Shown here piece by piece: positions 15,809-23,787 of a stretch of 29,989 bases of DNA. The stretch's first letter is position 1, and the number at the start of each line of letters is the position of its first letter. Origin of the DNA: Candidatus Nomurabacteria bacterium RIFCSPLOWO2_01_FULL_41_12 (GTDB taxonomy: Bacteria > Patescibacteriota > Minisyncoccia > Phycocordibacterales > UBA9973); assembly GCA_001787035.1 (NCBI GenBank), contig MFUY01000015.1, positions 1 through 29,989 of the forward strand, written 5' to 3'. The position numbers and the translations under genes are program-made. Below the pieces are notes generated by a model. That model worked only from the letters and a program-made list of their open reading frames with translations. It ran no database searches and had not been told where the DNA came from.

Positions 15809-17500
15809 ATGGCTTTTCGTAAATTTAAAAAAAATAAAACAAAAAATACGCTGGTGGAACCGGATGAAATTTTTCTTGAATCAAAGAATTTGGAAAACTT
15901 CGACCGCCAGCAATTTGAAGGCCGGATAGAAAAACCGATTCCTAAAAAAACTATTATGTTCCTCGGAGCTTTTTTTATATTTATATCTGTTGTATTCGGA
16001 TTTCGCCTGATGCACCTCCAGATACAAAACGGCGACGCTTATAGAAAAAGAAGCGAAAATAATACCTTGGAAAAGGTGACTATTTTTACCGAAAGAGGCA
16101 TCATTTATGACAGAAATGGGCGTGAACTGGCTTGGAATAAAAAAACAGAAGGATTGGAACCCTTTGGCATGCGCGTTTATCTTTCGCCGGGATTTTCGCA
16201 CGTACTCGGCTATGTGAGCTACCCAACCAAAGACAACGCCGATCGTTATTGGCAGAGCGAATTTATGGGTAAAGACGGTTTGGAAAAGCAATACAATGAA
16301 AAGATAAAAGGCGAGAATGGTTCAAAAATAATAGAAACGGATGCGTTAGGTAAAATACATTCGGAGAATATTATAAACAGCCCTAAGAGGGGAAATGACT
16401 TGGTGACCAGCATTGATTCTCGGACAGGGAAAGCTTTGTTTACTTTTATTAAAAATTTATCAGAGAATAATGGATTCACCGGCGGAGCGGGAATCATCAT
16501 GGATATTCAAAATGGAGAAATCATAGCTTCCACCAGTTTTCCGGAATACGATTCTGAAATCCTGTCTTTGGGCAAAGACGCAAGTAAAATCGATAATTAT
16601 ATAAATAATAAAAGAAAATTCTTTCTGGACAGAACAGTTTCGGGGCTTTATACGCCAGGCTCAATCGTCAAGCCATTTTTCGCGTTGGGCGCTCTGGCGG
16701 AGGGAGTAATTGACCCGTATAAAAAACTTCTTTCAACTGGCTCTATTTCAATACCGAATCCCTATTTTCCGGACCAAAAAACCGTTTTCAAAGACTGGAG
16801 AGCGCATGGCTGGACGGATATGGCGGAAGCTCTAGCTGTGTCTTCCGACGTTTATTTTTATACAATTGGGGGGGGATACGAGGGGCAAAAGGGCCTCGGT
16901 ATTGTAAATCTTGAAAAATACGCAAGGCTTTTCGGCATCGGAGAGGCAACCGGAGTTGATTTGCCGGATGAAAAAGAAGGCATCATCCCCAGTCCAGAGT
17001 GGAAAATCGAAAATTTCAAAAATGATCCGTGGCGTATTGGAGATACTTATCATACGGCCATCGGACAATATGGATTTCAGGTTACCTTGATAGAAATGGC
17101 GCGCGCAGTGGGAGCTATTGCAAGCTACGGCAAGCTTGTCGCTCCGCACTTTATTTTAAACGACAAAGAAAAGGAGGAAAAATTTGCAATCATAGATTTT
17201 AAAAAAGAATATTTTGATGTGGTGCATAAGGGGATGAGACAAGCGGTATCTTACGGCACGGCTGTTGCGCTCAACGTGCCTTATGTAAAAGTCGCCGCTA
17301 AGACCGGCACGGCGCAGCTGGGCGCCCTGAAAAACAGGGTAAATTCCTGGGTCGTTGGTTTCTTCCCGTATCAGAATCCAAAATACGTTTTCACGATAAT
17401 GATGGAATCCGGCCCGAAAAACAGCAGCATAAATGCCGCGTCCGCCATGCGGGAACTTCTAGACTGGATGTCCGTCAATACTCCGGAATATTTTGAGTAA
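15809..17500 (+). CDS. mrdA: class B penicillin-binding protein (PBP2-like peptidoglycan transpeptidase)
   Basis: 563 aa. A charged cytoplasmic N-terminus precedes one membrane segment (about 48-66, IMFLGAFFIFISVVFGFRL). The pedestal domain contains TIFTERGIIYDRNG, and the transpeptidase domain has the catalytic triad motifs SIVK (S285, K288), SSD (345-347) and KTG (498-500). Asp in the second motif, instead of Asn, is usual for the elongation PBP2/MrdA group, which favours PBP2 over FtsI. It cross-links peptidoglycan outside the membrane. It is co-translated with the small membrane protein before it. The assignment to PBP2 rather than another class B PBP is moderately sure. Confidence 0.9.
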   Translation: MAFRKFKKNKTKNTLVEPDEIFLESKNLENFDRQQFEGRIEKPIPKKTIMFLGAFFIFISVVFGFRLMHLQIQNGDAYRKRSENNTLEKVTIFTERGIIYDRNGRELAWNKKTEGLEPFGMRVYLSPGFSHVLGYVSYPTKDNADRYWQSEFMGKDGLEKQYNEKIKGENGSKIIETDALGKIHSENIINSPKRGNDLVTSIDSRTGKALFTFIKNLSENNGFTGGAGIIMDIQNGEIIASTSFPEYDSEILSLGKDASKIDNYINNKRKFFLDRTVSGLYTPGSIVKPFFALGALAEGVIDPYKKLLSTGSISIPNPYFPDQKTVFKDWRAHGWTDMAEALAVSSDVYFYTIGGGYEGQKGLGIVNLEKYARLFGIGEATGVDLPDEKEGIIPSPEWKIENFKNDPWRIGDTYHTAIGQYGFQVTLIEMARAVGAIASYGKLVAPHFILNDKEKEEKFAIIDFKKEYFDVVHKGMRQAVSYGTAVALNVPYVKVAAKTGTAQLGALKNRVNSWVVGFFPYQNPKYVFTIMMESGPKNSSINAASAMRELLDWMSVNTPEYFE

Positions 17501-17542
17501 AAAAGTATTTTATAGAAATTTGCATTTTGGGTGTTGATGAAA

Positions 17543-17548
17543 TACAAT
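17543..17548 (+). promoter_or_regulatory. candidate -10 box deciding the start at 17555
   Basis: TACAAT lies 6 nt before ATG 17555, the same geometry as the other leaderless starts in the window. This favours that ATG over the upstream in-frame GTG 17531 and ATG 17537. Confidence 0.45.
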
Positions 17549-17554
17549 GTATTC

Positions 17555-17779
17555 ATGAGCAAAATGCGGATACTTTTAGTTTTGGGCATTTGGGTGGCGG
17601 TATTGCCGTACTTAGGCTTTCCATCTTCTTGGAAAGATATTTTATTTACTATCTCCGGCCTCGGGCTTGTCTATATGAGCTACATGCTCTACCAGGAATC
17701 TAAAACAGATGAAAAAAGCCCGGAGAAAATTTTTGATAACTTTTCGGAAAACAAGCCTTTTACTGAAGAAAAAATATAA
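17555..17779 (+). CDS. small membrane protein (two segments)
   Basis: 74 aa from ATG 17555. Upstream in-frame starts (GTG 17531, ATG 17537) would add up to eight residues, but a TACAAT box sits 6 nt before 17555. Two hydrophobic segments (MRILLVLGIWVAVLPYLGF and DILFTISGLGLVYMSYMLY) are separated by a short polar turn, and an acidic, polar tail of about 25 residues follows. The hydrophobic pair with a cytoplasmic tail resembles small envelope accessory proteins, but no family is recognised. It lies between the PBP and the S41 protease genes. Confidence 0.65.
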   Translation: MSKMRILLVLGIWVAVLPYLGFPSSWKDILFTISGLGLVYMSYMLYQESKTDEKSPEKIFDNFSENKPFTEEKI

Positions 17780-17780
17780 C
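17775..17780 (+). promoter_or_regulatory. candidate -10 box before the S41 protease
   Basis: TATAAC spans the stop of the preceding gene and lies 8 nt before ATG 17789. It has the same arrangement as the better leaderless promoters but is weaker. Confidence 0.4.
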
Positions 17781-17788
17781 CTAATCGA

Positions 17789-19003
17789 ATGCAACCATTT
17801 TCAAATAAAAGACGTATAGCTACTGGCATTTTATTTATTGCCCTCTTTTTTATTTTGGGCGTTTATGTCGGCAAAAATAATCGCCCCGAGATAGAAAAAG
17901 TTACAAGCCTTTCTGGCAAAGAAACAGGGGTCGCAACAAAAGTGGACTTTTCTCCTTTCTGGAAAGTTTGGAATACTATCAACGAAAAGTACCCCGAAGC
18001 CGCCAAAACAACTGACCAAGAGAGAGTCTACGGGGCTATCGCGGGCCTGGTGGGCTCCCTGGAAGACCCATACAGCGTGTTTTTCAGCCCGGACGACGCA
18101 AAATTATTTGAAGATGAAATAGCCGGCAATTTCAGCGGAGTCGGCATGGAAGTCGGCATAAAAGACAAAGTCTTGACTGTCATCGCCCCACTGAAAGGCA
18201 CTCCCGCCTACCGGGCAAATATCAAGCCCGGCGACAAAATTCTCAAAATTGATGAGGTAGTCACATCCGGCTTGAGCGTTGAAAAGGCGATTAAATTAAT
18301 CAGAGGGGAGAGGGGTACCGCGGTCACGCTCACTATTTTCCGCGAAGGCAATAATGACCCGATAGAAATAAAAATAGTCCGGGACGTCATCAATATACCG
18401 ACCCTAGATACGGAGCTCCGACCGGATGGCATTTTTGTCATAAAGTTTTATAGCTTTTCCGCTAATTCAGCAAATCTTTTCCGCAATGCAATCAGGAGTT
18501 TTGCCGAATCCAAGACCGATAAACTATTGCTTGATTTGCGCGGAAACCCGGGCGGATATCTGGAAGCCGCCGTTGATGTGGCTAGCTGGTTTTTGCCGGG
18601 AGGGAAAATCATTGTAACTGAAGACTATGGCAATAGTAAAAAACCTGAAATATTCAGGAGCAAGGGCTATGATATATTTAACGATAATTTAAAATTTGTT
18701 ATTTTAATAGACGGCGGGTCGGCTTCGGCGTCTGAAATTGTCGCTGGCGCCTTGCGAGACCACAGACGGGCAAAGCTGGTGGGCGATAACAGCTTCGGTA
18801 AAGGCTCGGTGCAGGAAACGGTCAAGGTTACCCCCGATACTCTCCTGAAAATCACCGTGGCAAAATGGCTCACGCCTAATGGAAATTTAATCGCGGAAAA
18901 AGGGTTAACCCCAGATTATCTTGTGGAAATTACTAAAAAAGATGTAGAAAATAAAAAGGACCCGCAGTTAGAAAAAGCAGTAGAGTTATTATTAAAACCA
19001 TGA
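17789..19003 (+). CDS. S41 family C-terminal processing peptidase
   Basis: A CtpA/CtpB-type serine protease of 404 aa. One N-terminal membrane segment (about 10-27) anchors it with the catalytic part outside. A PDZ domain follows (about 117-195: GVGMEVGIKDKVLTVI, then GTPAYRANIKPGDKILKI). The protease core has LLLDLRGNPGGYLEAA, the Ser motif GGSASASEI (310-317) and the catalytic Lys in SFGKGSVQ (K338). Such enzymes trim secreted or envelope proteins, including peptidoglycan hydrolases. Its start is close behind the small membrane protein. Its stop overlaps the rplI start in ATGA, an unusual pairing of a protease with a ribosomal protein. Confidence 0.93.
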   Translation: MQPFSNKRRIATGILFIALFFILGVYVGKNNRPEIEKVTSLSGKETGVATKVDFSPFWKVWNTINEKYPEAAKTTDQERVYGAIAGLVGSLEDPYSVFFSPDDAKLFEDEIAGNFSGVGMEVGIKDKVLTVIAPLKGTPAYRANIKPGDKILKIDEVVTSGLSVEKAIKLIRGERGTAVTLTIFREGNNDPIEIKIVRDVINIPTLDTELRPDGIFVIKFYSFSANSANLFRNAIRSFAESKTDKLLLDLRGNPGGYLEAAVDVASWFLPGGKIIVTEDYGNSKKPEIFRSKGYDIFNDNLKFVILIDGGSASASEIVAGALRDHRRAKLVGDNSFGKGSVQETVKVTPDTLLKITVAKWLTPNGNLIAEKGLTPDYLVEITKKDVENKKDPQLEKAVELLLKP

Positions 19004-19443
19004 AAGTAATATTTTTAAAAGACGTAGCCCGGGTGGGAAAAAAATACGACATCAAAGAAGTCAACGACGGCTATGCAATGAATTTTTTATTGCCGAGACG
19101 TTTGGCGGAAACAGCTACACTCAAAGCGGTAGCGCAACTGGAGTTGAAAAAGAGGGAAATCATAATTGAAAGAGAAGTCCAAGAGAGCCTGCTTCTAAAA
19201 AATTTAGAGGAAATAAAAGGTAAAACTGTCACTATCAAAGGCAAAGCGAACGAATTAGGACATCTTTTTTCCGCGATTCATAAGAAAGAAATTCTGGAAG
19301 CAATGAGTGAACAGCATCACGCCGAAATCAGCGAAGAATTTATCGTCTTAGAAAAACCAATTAAAGCAGTGGGGGAGTTTGAAATTCCGATTTCCATCAG
19401 AGACAAAAAATCTTCGTTTAAGCTTGTAGTAGCAGGAGAATAA
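19000..19443 (+). CDS. rplI: 50S ribosomal protein bL9
   Basis: 147 aa, the normal length. The N-terminal domain MKVIFLKDVARVGKKYDIKE with NDGYAMNFLLPRRLA is the canonical rRNA-binding part. It is joined by a long charged helix (LELKKREIIIEREVQE onward) to a C-terminal domain (GHLFSAIHKKEIL). It overlaps the protease stop by 4 nt. bL9 is reported absent from some CPR lineages, so its presence gives a weak taxonomic hint. Confidence 0.95.
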   Translation: MKVIFLKDVARVGKKYDIKEVNDGYAMNFLLPRRLAETATLKAVAQLELKKREIIIEREVQESLLLKNLEEIKGKTVTIKGKANELGHLFSAIHKKEILEAMSEQHHAEISEEFIVLEKPIKAVGEFEIPISIRDKKSSFKLVVAGE

Positions 19444-19453
19444 TTTTTATTCA

Positions 19454-20251
19454 ATGGAAAATTTCCAAAACATTACAAAATTTCTCTTAACTTTATCCAA
19501 AAAAGCAGCGGAGATTACGCTCAGGCATTATTCTGCAGGAGGAATAGAAGCAGAAATAAAGGGAGATATGTCTCCGGTGACAAAAGCAGATACTGAAGTG
19601 AACAGTATGGTTATTTCTGAAGTAAGAAAAAGTTATCCGGATTATGGGGTAATGGGGGAAGAAGAATCGACAGAAATAAATGGTTCAAAGAAATTTTTTG
19701 TAGTTGATCCTATTGATGGCACTCTTATGTTTAAAATCGGCTGTCCGTTGTTTGTATTCTCGGCAGCTATAGTAGTTTACGGAGAGAGTGTTGCTGGCAT
19801 ACTTTCCAATCCACTAGCAAAAAGAACATTATTGGCAGAAAAAAATAAGGGCGCTTATTTGGTGGAAGAAAATAAGCGTATTCATGTAAGTTCAAAAAAT
19901 AGTCTAGAAGGAGCTTTAGTAAATGCTGGATGGAAAAAAACAGCTCTGTCAAAATTACTACATGAACGCGGAGCGAAAACTCCTCAAGTTTTTGCAGTTT
20001 GTGAAGTTGCTTCGCTTATTGCGACTGGGGGATTTGAAGGAGGTACTTACAATGGGATGCACGCTCATGATATGGCAGCGACAAAGATTGTGATTGAAGA
20101 AGCTGGTGGAAAAGTTACAGATCTTGAGGGTAATGAACAGAAGTATGATCAAAAAATAAATGGAGCCGTTATGTCCAATGGTCTTTTACATGAAGAAATT
20201 GTCAAACTAGCCAAAGAAGCAGGTTTGAAAATTGAAACTTACAACCAATAA
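19454..20251 (+). CDS. inositol monophosphatase family phosphatase
   Basis: 265 aa of the Mg-dependent, Li-sensitive phosphatase fold (SuhB/CysQ/FBPase IV relatives). Metal ligands are visible in GEEES (E69/E70) and DPIDGT (85-90). VTKADTEVN is the early family motif, and the second Asp lies in HAHDMAATK (D206), where most members have WD instead of HD. The exact substrate (inositol phosphate, PAP, NADP or sugar phosphate) cannot be read from the sequence. It starts 10 nt after rplI; TAATTT occurs 7 nt before ATG, and AGGAG is too far away to be a normal ribosome binding site. It converges with rpmA. Confidence 0.88.
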   Translation: MENFQNITKFLLTLSKKAAEITLRHYSAGGIEAEIKGDMSPVTKADTEVNSMVISEVRKSYPDYGVMGEEESTEINGSKKFFVVDPIDGTLMFKIGCPLFVFSAAIVVYGESVAGILSNPLAKRTLLAEKNKGAYLVEENKRIHVSSKNSLEGALVNAGWKKTALSKLLHERGAKTPQVFAVCEVASLIATGGFEGGTYNGMHAHDMAATKIVIEEAGGKVTDLEGNEQKYDQKINGAVMSNGLLHEEIVKLAKEAGLKIETYNQ

Positions 20252-20285
20252 ACTCGAATATTATATCGTATAAAAAGACAGATGT

Positions 20286-20558
20286 TTAGATTACATTCAC
20301 CACTTTCTTGACCACAGTAGTACCGTTGAAGGATGTCTTTCGGCGAGAACCAAATTTGACGGTGCCGTCTTTGAGGGCGAAAAGGGTATGATCTTTGCCG
20401 ATAGAGACGTTATTACCCGCCATAATGACCGTACCGCGCTGGCGGACGATAATAGAGCCAGATTGGGCCTTTTGACCATCGGAAAGCTTAATACCGAGGT
20501 ATTTGGGGTTTGAATCTCTTAAGTTTTTGGCTGTTCCGCCGGCTTTTCTATGTGCCAT
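20286..20558 (-). CDS. rpmA: 50S ribosomal protein bL27
   Basis: 90 aa. MAHRKAGGTAKNLRDSNPKYLGIK is the conserved N-terminus that reaches the peptidyl-transferase centre, with no cleavable extension. GSIIVRQRGTVIMAGNNVSIGKDHTLFAL completes the fold. In most bacteria rpmA follows rplU (bL21); here it stands alone, with a divergent gene upstream and a convergent gene downstream. The 34-nt gap to the converging phosphatase gene holds no clear terminator. Confidence 0.97.
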   Translation of the reverse strand: MAHRKAGGTAKNLRDSNPKYLGIKLSDGQKAQSGSIIVRQRGTVIMAGNNVSIGKDHTLFALKDGTVKFGSRRKTSFNGTTVVKKVVNVI

Positions 20559-20625
20559 TGTAAATTAGTTGTTAGGTTTTAGGTTCTAGTTTATAATAAA
20601 AACAATTAAGAGTATACCCGAAACT
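20559..20625. promoter_or_regulatory. divergent promoter region between rpmA and the Ada-like gene
   Basis: TTTATAATAAA at 20590-20600 gives TATAAT on the plus strand and TATTAT or TATAAA on the minus strand, so both genes could start from it with leaders of about 20-28 nt. For the plus-strand gene TATACC at 20613-20618, 7 nt before ATG, is an alternative. No Shine-Dalgarno is seen on either side. Confidence 0.5.
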
Positions 20626-20994
20626 ATGGAAAAAATCAAGCAATTTTTGGAAAGCGAGAAGGGGAAAGACATTTTAACAGTTATAATCGTGATTTTAGTG
20701 GGCTTGGGGTCGTTTGGCCTGGGCAGACTGTCAAAAAGCGCTCAAAATCCCGGCATACAAATAGAATATTCTGACGAAGATTTACTGAAAGTAGAAAATC
20801 AAGAAGCAAATGTTATTTCATCTGTAGAAGAAAATGTCGCTGGTAAAACTTTTTTCGCCTCAAATAGGGGAACAAAATATTATTCCGTCGGATGCTCGGC
20901 CGGCAAAACTATTAAGCAAGAAAATAGAGTCTATTTTGATACCAGGGAAGAGGCGGAAAAAGCAGGCTATGGGCTTTCAAGCTCGTGTAGATAA
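20626..20994 (+). CDS. membrane-anchored protein with Ada-like metal-binding Cys domain
   Basis: 122 aa. A short cytoplasmic N-terminus is followed by one membrane segment (about 16-34, ILTVIIVILVGLGSFGLG) and an acidic linker. The C-terminal 45 residues read FFASNRGTKYYSVGCSAGKTI then VYFDTREEAEKAGYGLSSSCR. This matches the pattern of the Ada metal-binding domain (YH-x-x-x-C, then FxxxEEAxxxGY, then C), here with a Ser-rich run before the last Cys in place of the usual CxxC-like end. Only two Cys remain, so zinc binding is uncertain. The same fold without Ada enzymology is common in secreted nucleases and envelope proteins. Function unknown. Confidence 0.75.
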   Translation: MEKIKQFLESEKGKDILTVIIVILVGLGSFGLGRLSKSAQNPGIQIEYSDEDLLKVENQEANVISSVEENVAGKTFFASNRGTKYYSVGCSAGKTIKQENRVYFDTREEAEKAGYGLSSSCR

Positions 20995-21007
20995 CTTATA
21001 AAAAATG

Positions 21008-21016
21008 TGATAAATT
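21008..21016 (+). promoter_or_regulatory. extended -10 promoter for a leaderless start at 21024
   Basis: TGATAAATT (TG, one base, TAAATT) lies 7 nt before ATG. A weak -35, TAGATA at 20988-20993, is 17 nt upstream. Confidence 0.5.
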
Positions 21017-21023
21017 CTATTTT

Positions 21024-21575
21024 ATGGACAAAGAAACATTTAATCGCTTAAGTAATCGTCACAAAGAAGAGTTTTTAAGACAAGAAAAAATTATTACTGA
21101 AAACAGTAAGGGATTGGACCATGTAATCTTCGTGGTAAGCACAGGAGTATTCGTACTATCTATAAATTACCTGACAGGATTAAAAGATAATGTTCTTGAA
21201 TATTCTTACATCCTTATTTGGTCATGGATATTTTTGGCTGGAGCAATTATTGTTCATGTACTTGGTTATAGACTAGCAATAAAATACGGTGAAAAAATTC
21301 AAGAGAAATTGGATAAATGGGGTAATAATGGTTTAACACCTCTGGATTATATACCTTATAAGGACAAAGATGCGCAAAAGCTTTATGGATTAGTAAATAT
21401 GCTTAATGATATGGCTTTATGTTTAACAATTTTAGGAGTGATATTTTTACTATTTTTTGCTTCAGTTAATTTTTTAACAAACAATAAAATAAATAGAGCG
21501 AGTGAGGGACAAAAAGAAAAATTAGAATCTACAATAATAAATAATTACTATTATGGACCAGAGGTAGGAAAATAG
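21024..21575 (+). CDS. membrane protein of unknown function
   Basis: 183 aa. A charged N-terminus rich in Lys, Arg and Glu (DKETFNRLSNRHKEEFLRQE) precedes three likely membrane segments: HVIFVVSTGVFVLSINYL, YILIWSWIFLAGAIIVHVLG and ALCLTILGVIFLLFFASVNF. A polar loop lies between the second and third. The C-terminal tail ends in IINNYYYGPEVGK; an NNYYYG tail also occurs in many small phage and bacterial membrane proteins of unknown role. The region is richer in A+T than the housekeeping genes around it. No family is recognised with confidence. Confidence 0.7.
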   Translation: MDKETFNRLSNRHKEEFLRQEKIITENSKGLDHVIFVVSTGVFVLSINYLTGLKDNVLEYSYILIWSWIFLAGAIIVHVLGYRLAIKYGEKIQEKLDKWGNNGLTPLDYIPYKDKDAQKLYGLVNMLNDMALCLTILGVIFLLFFASVNFLTNNKINRASEGQKEKLESTIINNYYYGPEVGK

Positions 21576-21669
21576 AGCTAGGGAAGTGGTATTAGGACCA
21601 TACTTAAAATATATATGCGTGTCGCACAACATATCTTTGGTGCAGGGTCAGTAAATTAGTAAGCAAAGA

Positions 21670-22305
21670 CTACTTAAGCAATGGATTGGGATAGGTCTTC
21701 ATATCACTTAAGACCTGTTCTAAACTCTCAATTGTTATAATTTTTGCATTCTTTGGAAGAACTCTAATTTTTTTATTCATATATAAATCTAAATCTTTTT
21801 GAGAAAATGAATTATTTGCCACAACAAAAAATAGTCTTTCTAGAAATCCTGAGTATTTAATTAGTTTTGCGCTCATATTAGTTTGAAGATTATGCATTGT
21901 CTCGGTACCAAATACATCAATTCCTAGGTTACCACTAGGTGAATAAATATAAAAATCTACACGATTTTTAGTGTTATCAAATATTTTTTCTGTATGTACA
22001 AAAACTTCACCAAACTTATTTTTAAGTAATTTTTCTAAATTTAATTCTATATTTCGACCACTAATATTAACTCTATGAGCGATTTCGGACCGAAATTTAC
22101 CTTTACCGAAATGTGTATCTCGATAACCAAGCTCACCTCTTAATTTTTCTAATCCCCCAAAATTTCTCTCTATAAATTTTCTATTGGGTAAATAATTCAA
22201 TTCATCTATTTCCGCTGATTTCGGAAGTCTACCTTTTTCTTTTATAAATCTATCAAACCCCTCCTTTATCTTCTCAGCAGTCCATTGTGGATTTTTTACA
22301 CCCAT
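21670..22305 (-). CDS. candidate nuclease with N-terminal helical DNA-binding-like domain
   Basis: 211 aa. Residues 8-65 (WTAEKIKEGFDRFIKEKGRLP, then FGGLEKLRGELGY) form a small helical domain resembling repeats found with homing-endonuclease-like proteins. Residues 70-211 suggest a PD-(D/E)XK-type fold: E88 or E106, NRVDFYIYSP (D117), a second strand with D130 (LGIDVF) in place of the usual E-x-K, and later K146 and K150. This is an inference from pattern, not a family match. It begins three bases after the small membrane gene before it and its 3' end faces a 94-nt gap in which I see nothing definite. High A+T content and nuclease character make horizontal acquisition plausible. Confidence 0.6.
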   Translation of the reverse strand: MGVKNPQWTAEKIKEGFDRFIKEKGRLPKSAEIDELNYLPNRKFIERNFGGLEKLRGELGYRDTHFGKGKFRSEIAHRVNISGRNIELNLEKLLKNKFGEVFVHTEKIFDNTKNRVDFYIYSPSGNLGIDVFGTETMHNLQTNMSAKLIKYSGFLERLFFVVANNSFSQKDLDLYMNKKIRVLPKNAKIITIESLEQVLSDMKTYPNPLLK

Positions 22306-22308
22306 ACA

Positions 22309-22491
22309 TTATCCAACACTATTCAATAGTTCCTTTATCCAATCAAGAATTCTCGTAATAGAGAGCGATTTAACCCAATCAATAGCCTCAGTGCCGGTAA
22401 TACCGAAATAACGTAATAAAAGAACAGCGATAACTATAAGAATAATTAATTTGAGAAACCCGCCCTGTTTATTTTTTGCAACATATTTCAT
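22309..22491 (-). CDS. small single-pass membrane protein
   Basis: 60 aa. A Lys-rich start (MKYVAKNKQGG) leads into one strong membrane segment (FLKLIILIVIAVLLLRYFGI), followed by an amphipathic tail (AIDWVKSLSITRILDWIKELL). It lies 15 nt after the M23 peptidase stop and 3 nt before the candidate nuclease, so it is probably co-transcribed. TATGAT lies 9 nt before ATG and GAGGGA lies nearer, so a local start signal exists. Small proteins of this shape are common in CPR genomes. The coding call is moderately sure; function unknown. Confidence 0.6.
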   Translation of the reverse strand: MKYVAKNKQGGFLKLIILIVIAVLLLRYFGITGTEAIDWVKSLSITRILDWIKELLNSVG

Positions 22492-22506
22492 AGTCCCTCA
22501 ATCATA

Positions 22507-23787
22507 CTACAAACGGGGTAAATAATACATGGGGTCTAGGTAAGCGTTAATAGCGGCAATAGGCTGTTTAAGAACTCTCCCGGGACAAGATTTGCTGGGG
22601 ACGGTACTTACACTCACCGCGCCTGACACATAAAGCGAAACATGCAAATGCGGTCCAGTTACTCTGCCGGTGCCTCCAGTATAACCTACTACTTCTCCTC
22701 TTGATACTTTTTGCCCTTCTTTTACTTTAATGAGTGAAAGGTGCCCATAAGCGCTTGAGAGGCCGTTGTTATATTCTATAAAAATCCATTTGCCGAAAGA
22801 AACACCGGAACAATTGGAGTCTGTGTTCCCTACTCCTTTTACTACGCCATCTGCCATAGCTTTGACCGGTAGCGGAGTCTTGGCCCGAAAATCAGTACCG
22901 CTGTGGCCGCTCGTATATGTCCTGTGAGGCCCTGTTTTGGCCCCGAATTCTTGGGTAACAAAAATTTTATCCAGGGGCCAACTTAAAATTCCGGAATCGG
23001 GCAATTGCGCAGGATCCAGAATAAATTTTAGTTGCGATTCATAATCGCGCAATTCTTTTTCAAAGGCTTCTTTTTTCGCTAATTGAGTTTTTAAAAGTTT
23101 TTGATAGTTAGCTTCGTTGTTTTTCGTCTCTTTTAGAAGTTTATTTTTCTCGTTGGTATTTTGCACCACGATTTTTTGCTGGTCCGAGAGCCTGGACTTG
23201 AGCGCGACAAGTTCATTCTTCGCGCCAACGGTTTCTTTTCTTGTATCTTCCAATTCCCCTTTTATTTCCTTTAGCTTGACTATTTCTTTCCTGATCTTTT
23301 CACGAAGACTCACTATATTGTCTATATCGTTCCAGATTGTCGTGAAATCATTCTCGGAAAGTATGGTTTCGAGTATGTTCTCAAGTTCAAACTCATTAGT
23401 TTTTCTTATTTCAAGCTTGATGGATTCTATGTTGTTCGTTATGATGCTTTGTTTACTCTTTATATCGAAGCTCAGACTTTGTATTTTGAGATTTGTCTTA
23501 TCAATTTTCTTTTGAGTCACGGCAATATCGGTCACCAATTTTTTTCTGGTCAAATCAAGCTGTTTGATGGCGCTACTTAATGAACTTTTTTGTTCTCCTA
23601 AATTATCAAGTTCTGCTTGATAAGTTTTTATTTCTTCTTCAAGTTTAGCTATATCAGAGTCTTTTTGACTTATTTTAGTCTGAAGTTCCTCGGCCGTCTC
23701 CGCATAAGAAAAACCGATAGGAATTATCAATAGAATTATTAAAACTAATATATTAAATTGCTTTTTGCAGGCGGGATAAGGTTTCAT
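22507..23787 (-). CDS. secreted coiled-coil M23 metallopeptidase (EnvC-like)
   Basis: 426 aa. A signal peptide (NILVLIILLIIPIGFSYA, cut near residue 29) is followed by a long coiled coil (about 30-265, rich in Lys, Glu and Leu). The M23 domain (about 280-400) has zinc ligands in SGHSGTDFRAK (HxxxD) and GPHLHVSLY (HxH), with YGHLS between. This is the architecture of EnvC-type activators and NlpD-like peptidoglycan endopeptidases; the zinc ligands look intact here, so catalytic activity is expected. Its start overlaps the 3' end of gltX by 35 nt in another frame, implying translational coupling. No later Met lies before the hydrophobic core. Confidence 0.9.
   Translation of the reverse strand: MKPYPACKKQFNILVLIILLIIPIGFSYAETAEELQTKISQKDSDIAKLEEEIKTYQAELDNLGEQKSSLSSAIKQLDLTRKKLVTDIAVTQKKIDKTNLKIQSLSFDIKSKQSIITNNIESIKLEIRKTNEFELENILETILSENDFTTIWNDIDNIVSLREKIRKEIVKLKEIKGELEDTRKETVGAKNELVALKSRLSDQQKIVVQNTNEKNKLLKETKNNEANYQKLLKTQLAKKEAFEKELRDYESQLKFILDPAQLPDSGILSWPLDKIFVTQEFGAKTGPHRTYTSGHSGTDFRAKTPLPVKAMADGVVKGVGNTDSNCSGVSFGKWIFIEYNNGLSSAYGHLSLIKVKEGQKVSRGEVVGYTGGTGRVTGPHLHVSLYVSGAVSVSTVPSKSCPGRVLKQPIAAINAYLDPMYYLPRL

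Noticed and set aside
21576..21669. Small RNA or regulatory element in the gap between the membrane protein and the nuclease
   Set aside because: Only short weak pairings (such as TGCG/CGCA) are visible; nothing supports a defined element.
23117..23515. Plus-strand open frame rich in Ser and Phe opposite the M23 gene
   Set aside because: It mirrors the Lys/Glu-rich coiled coil on the other strand; no start signal or homology.
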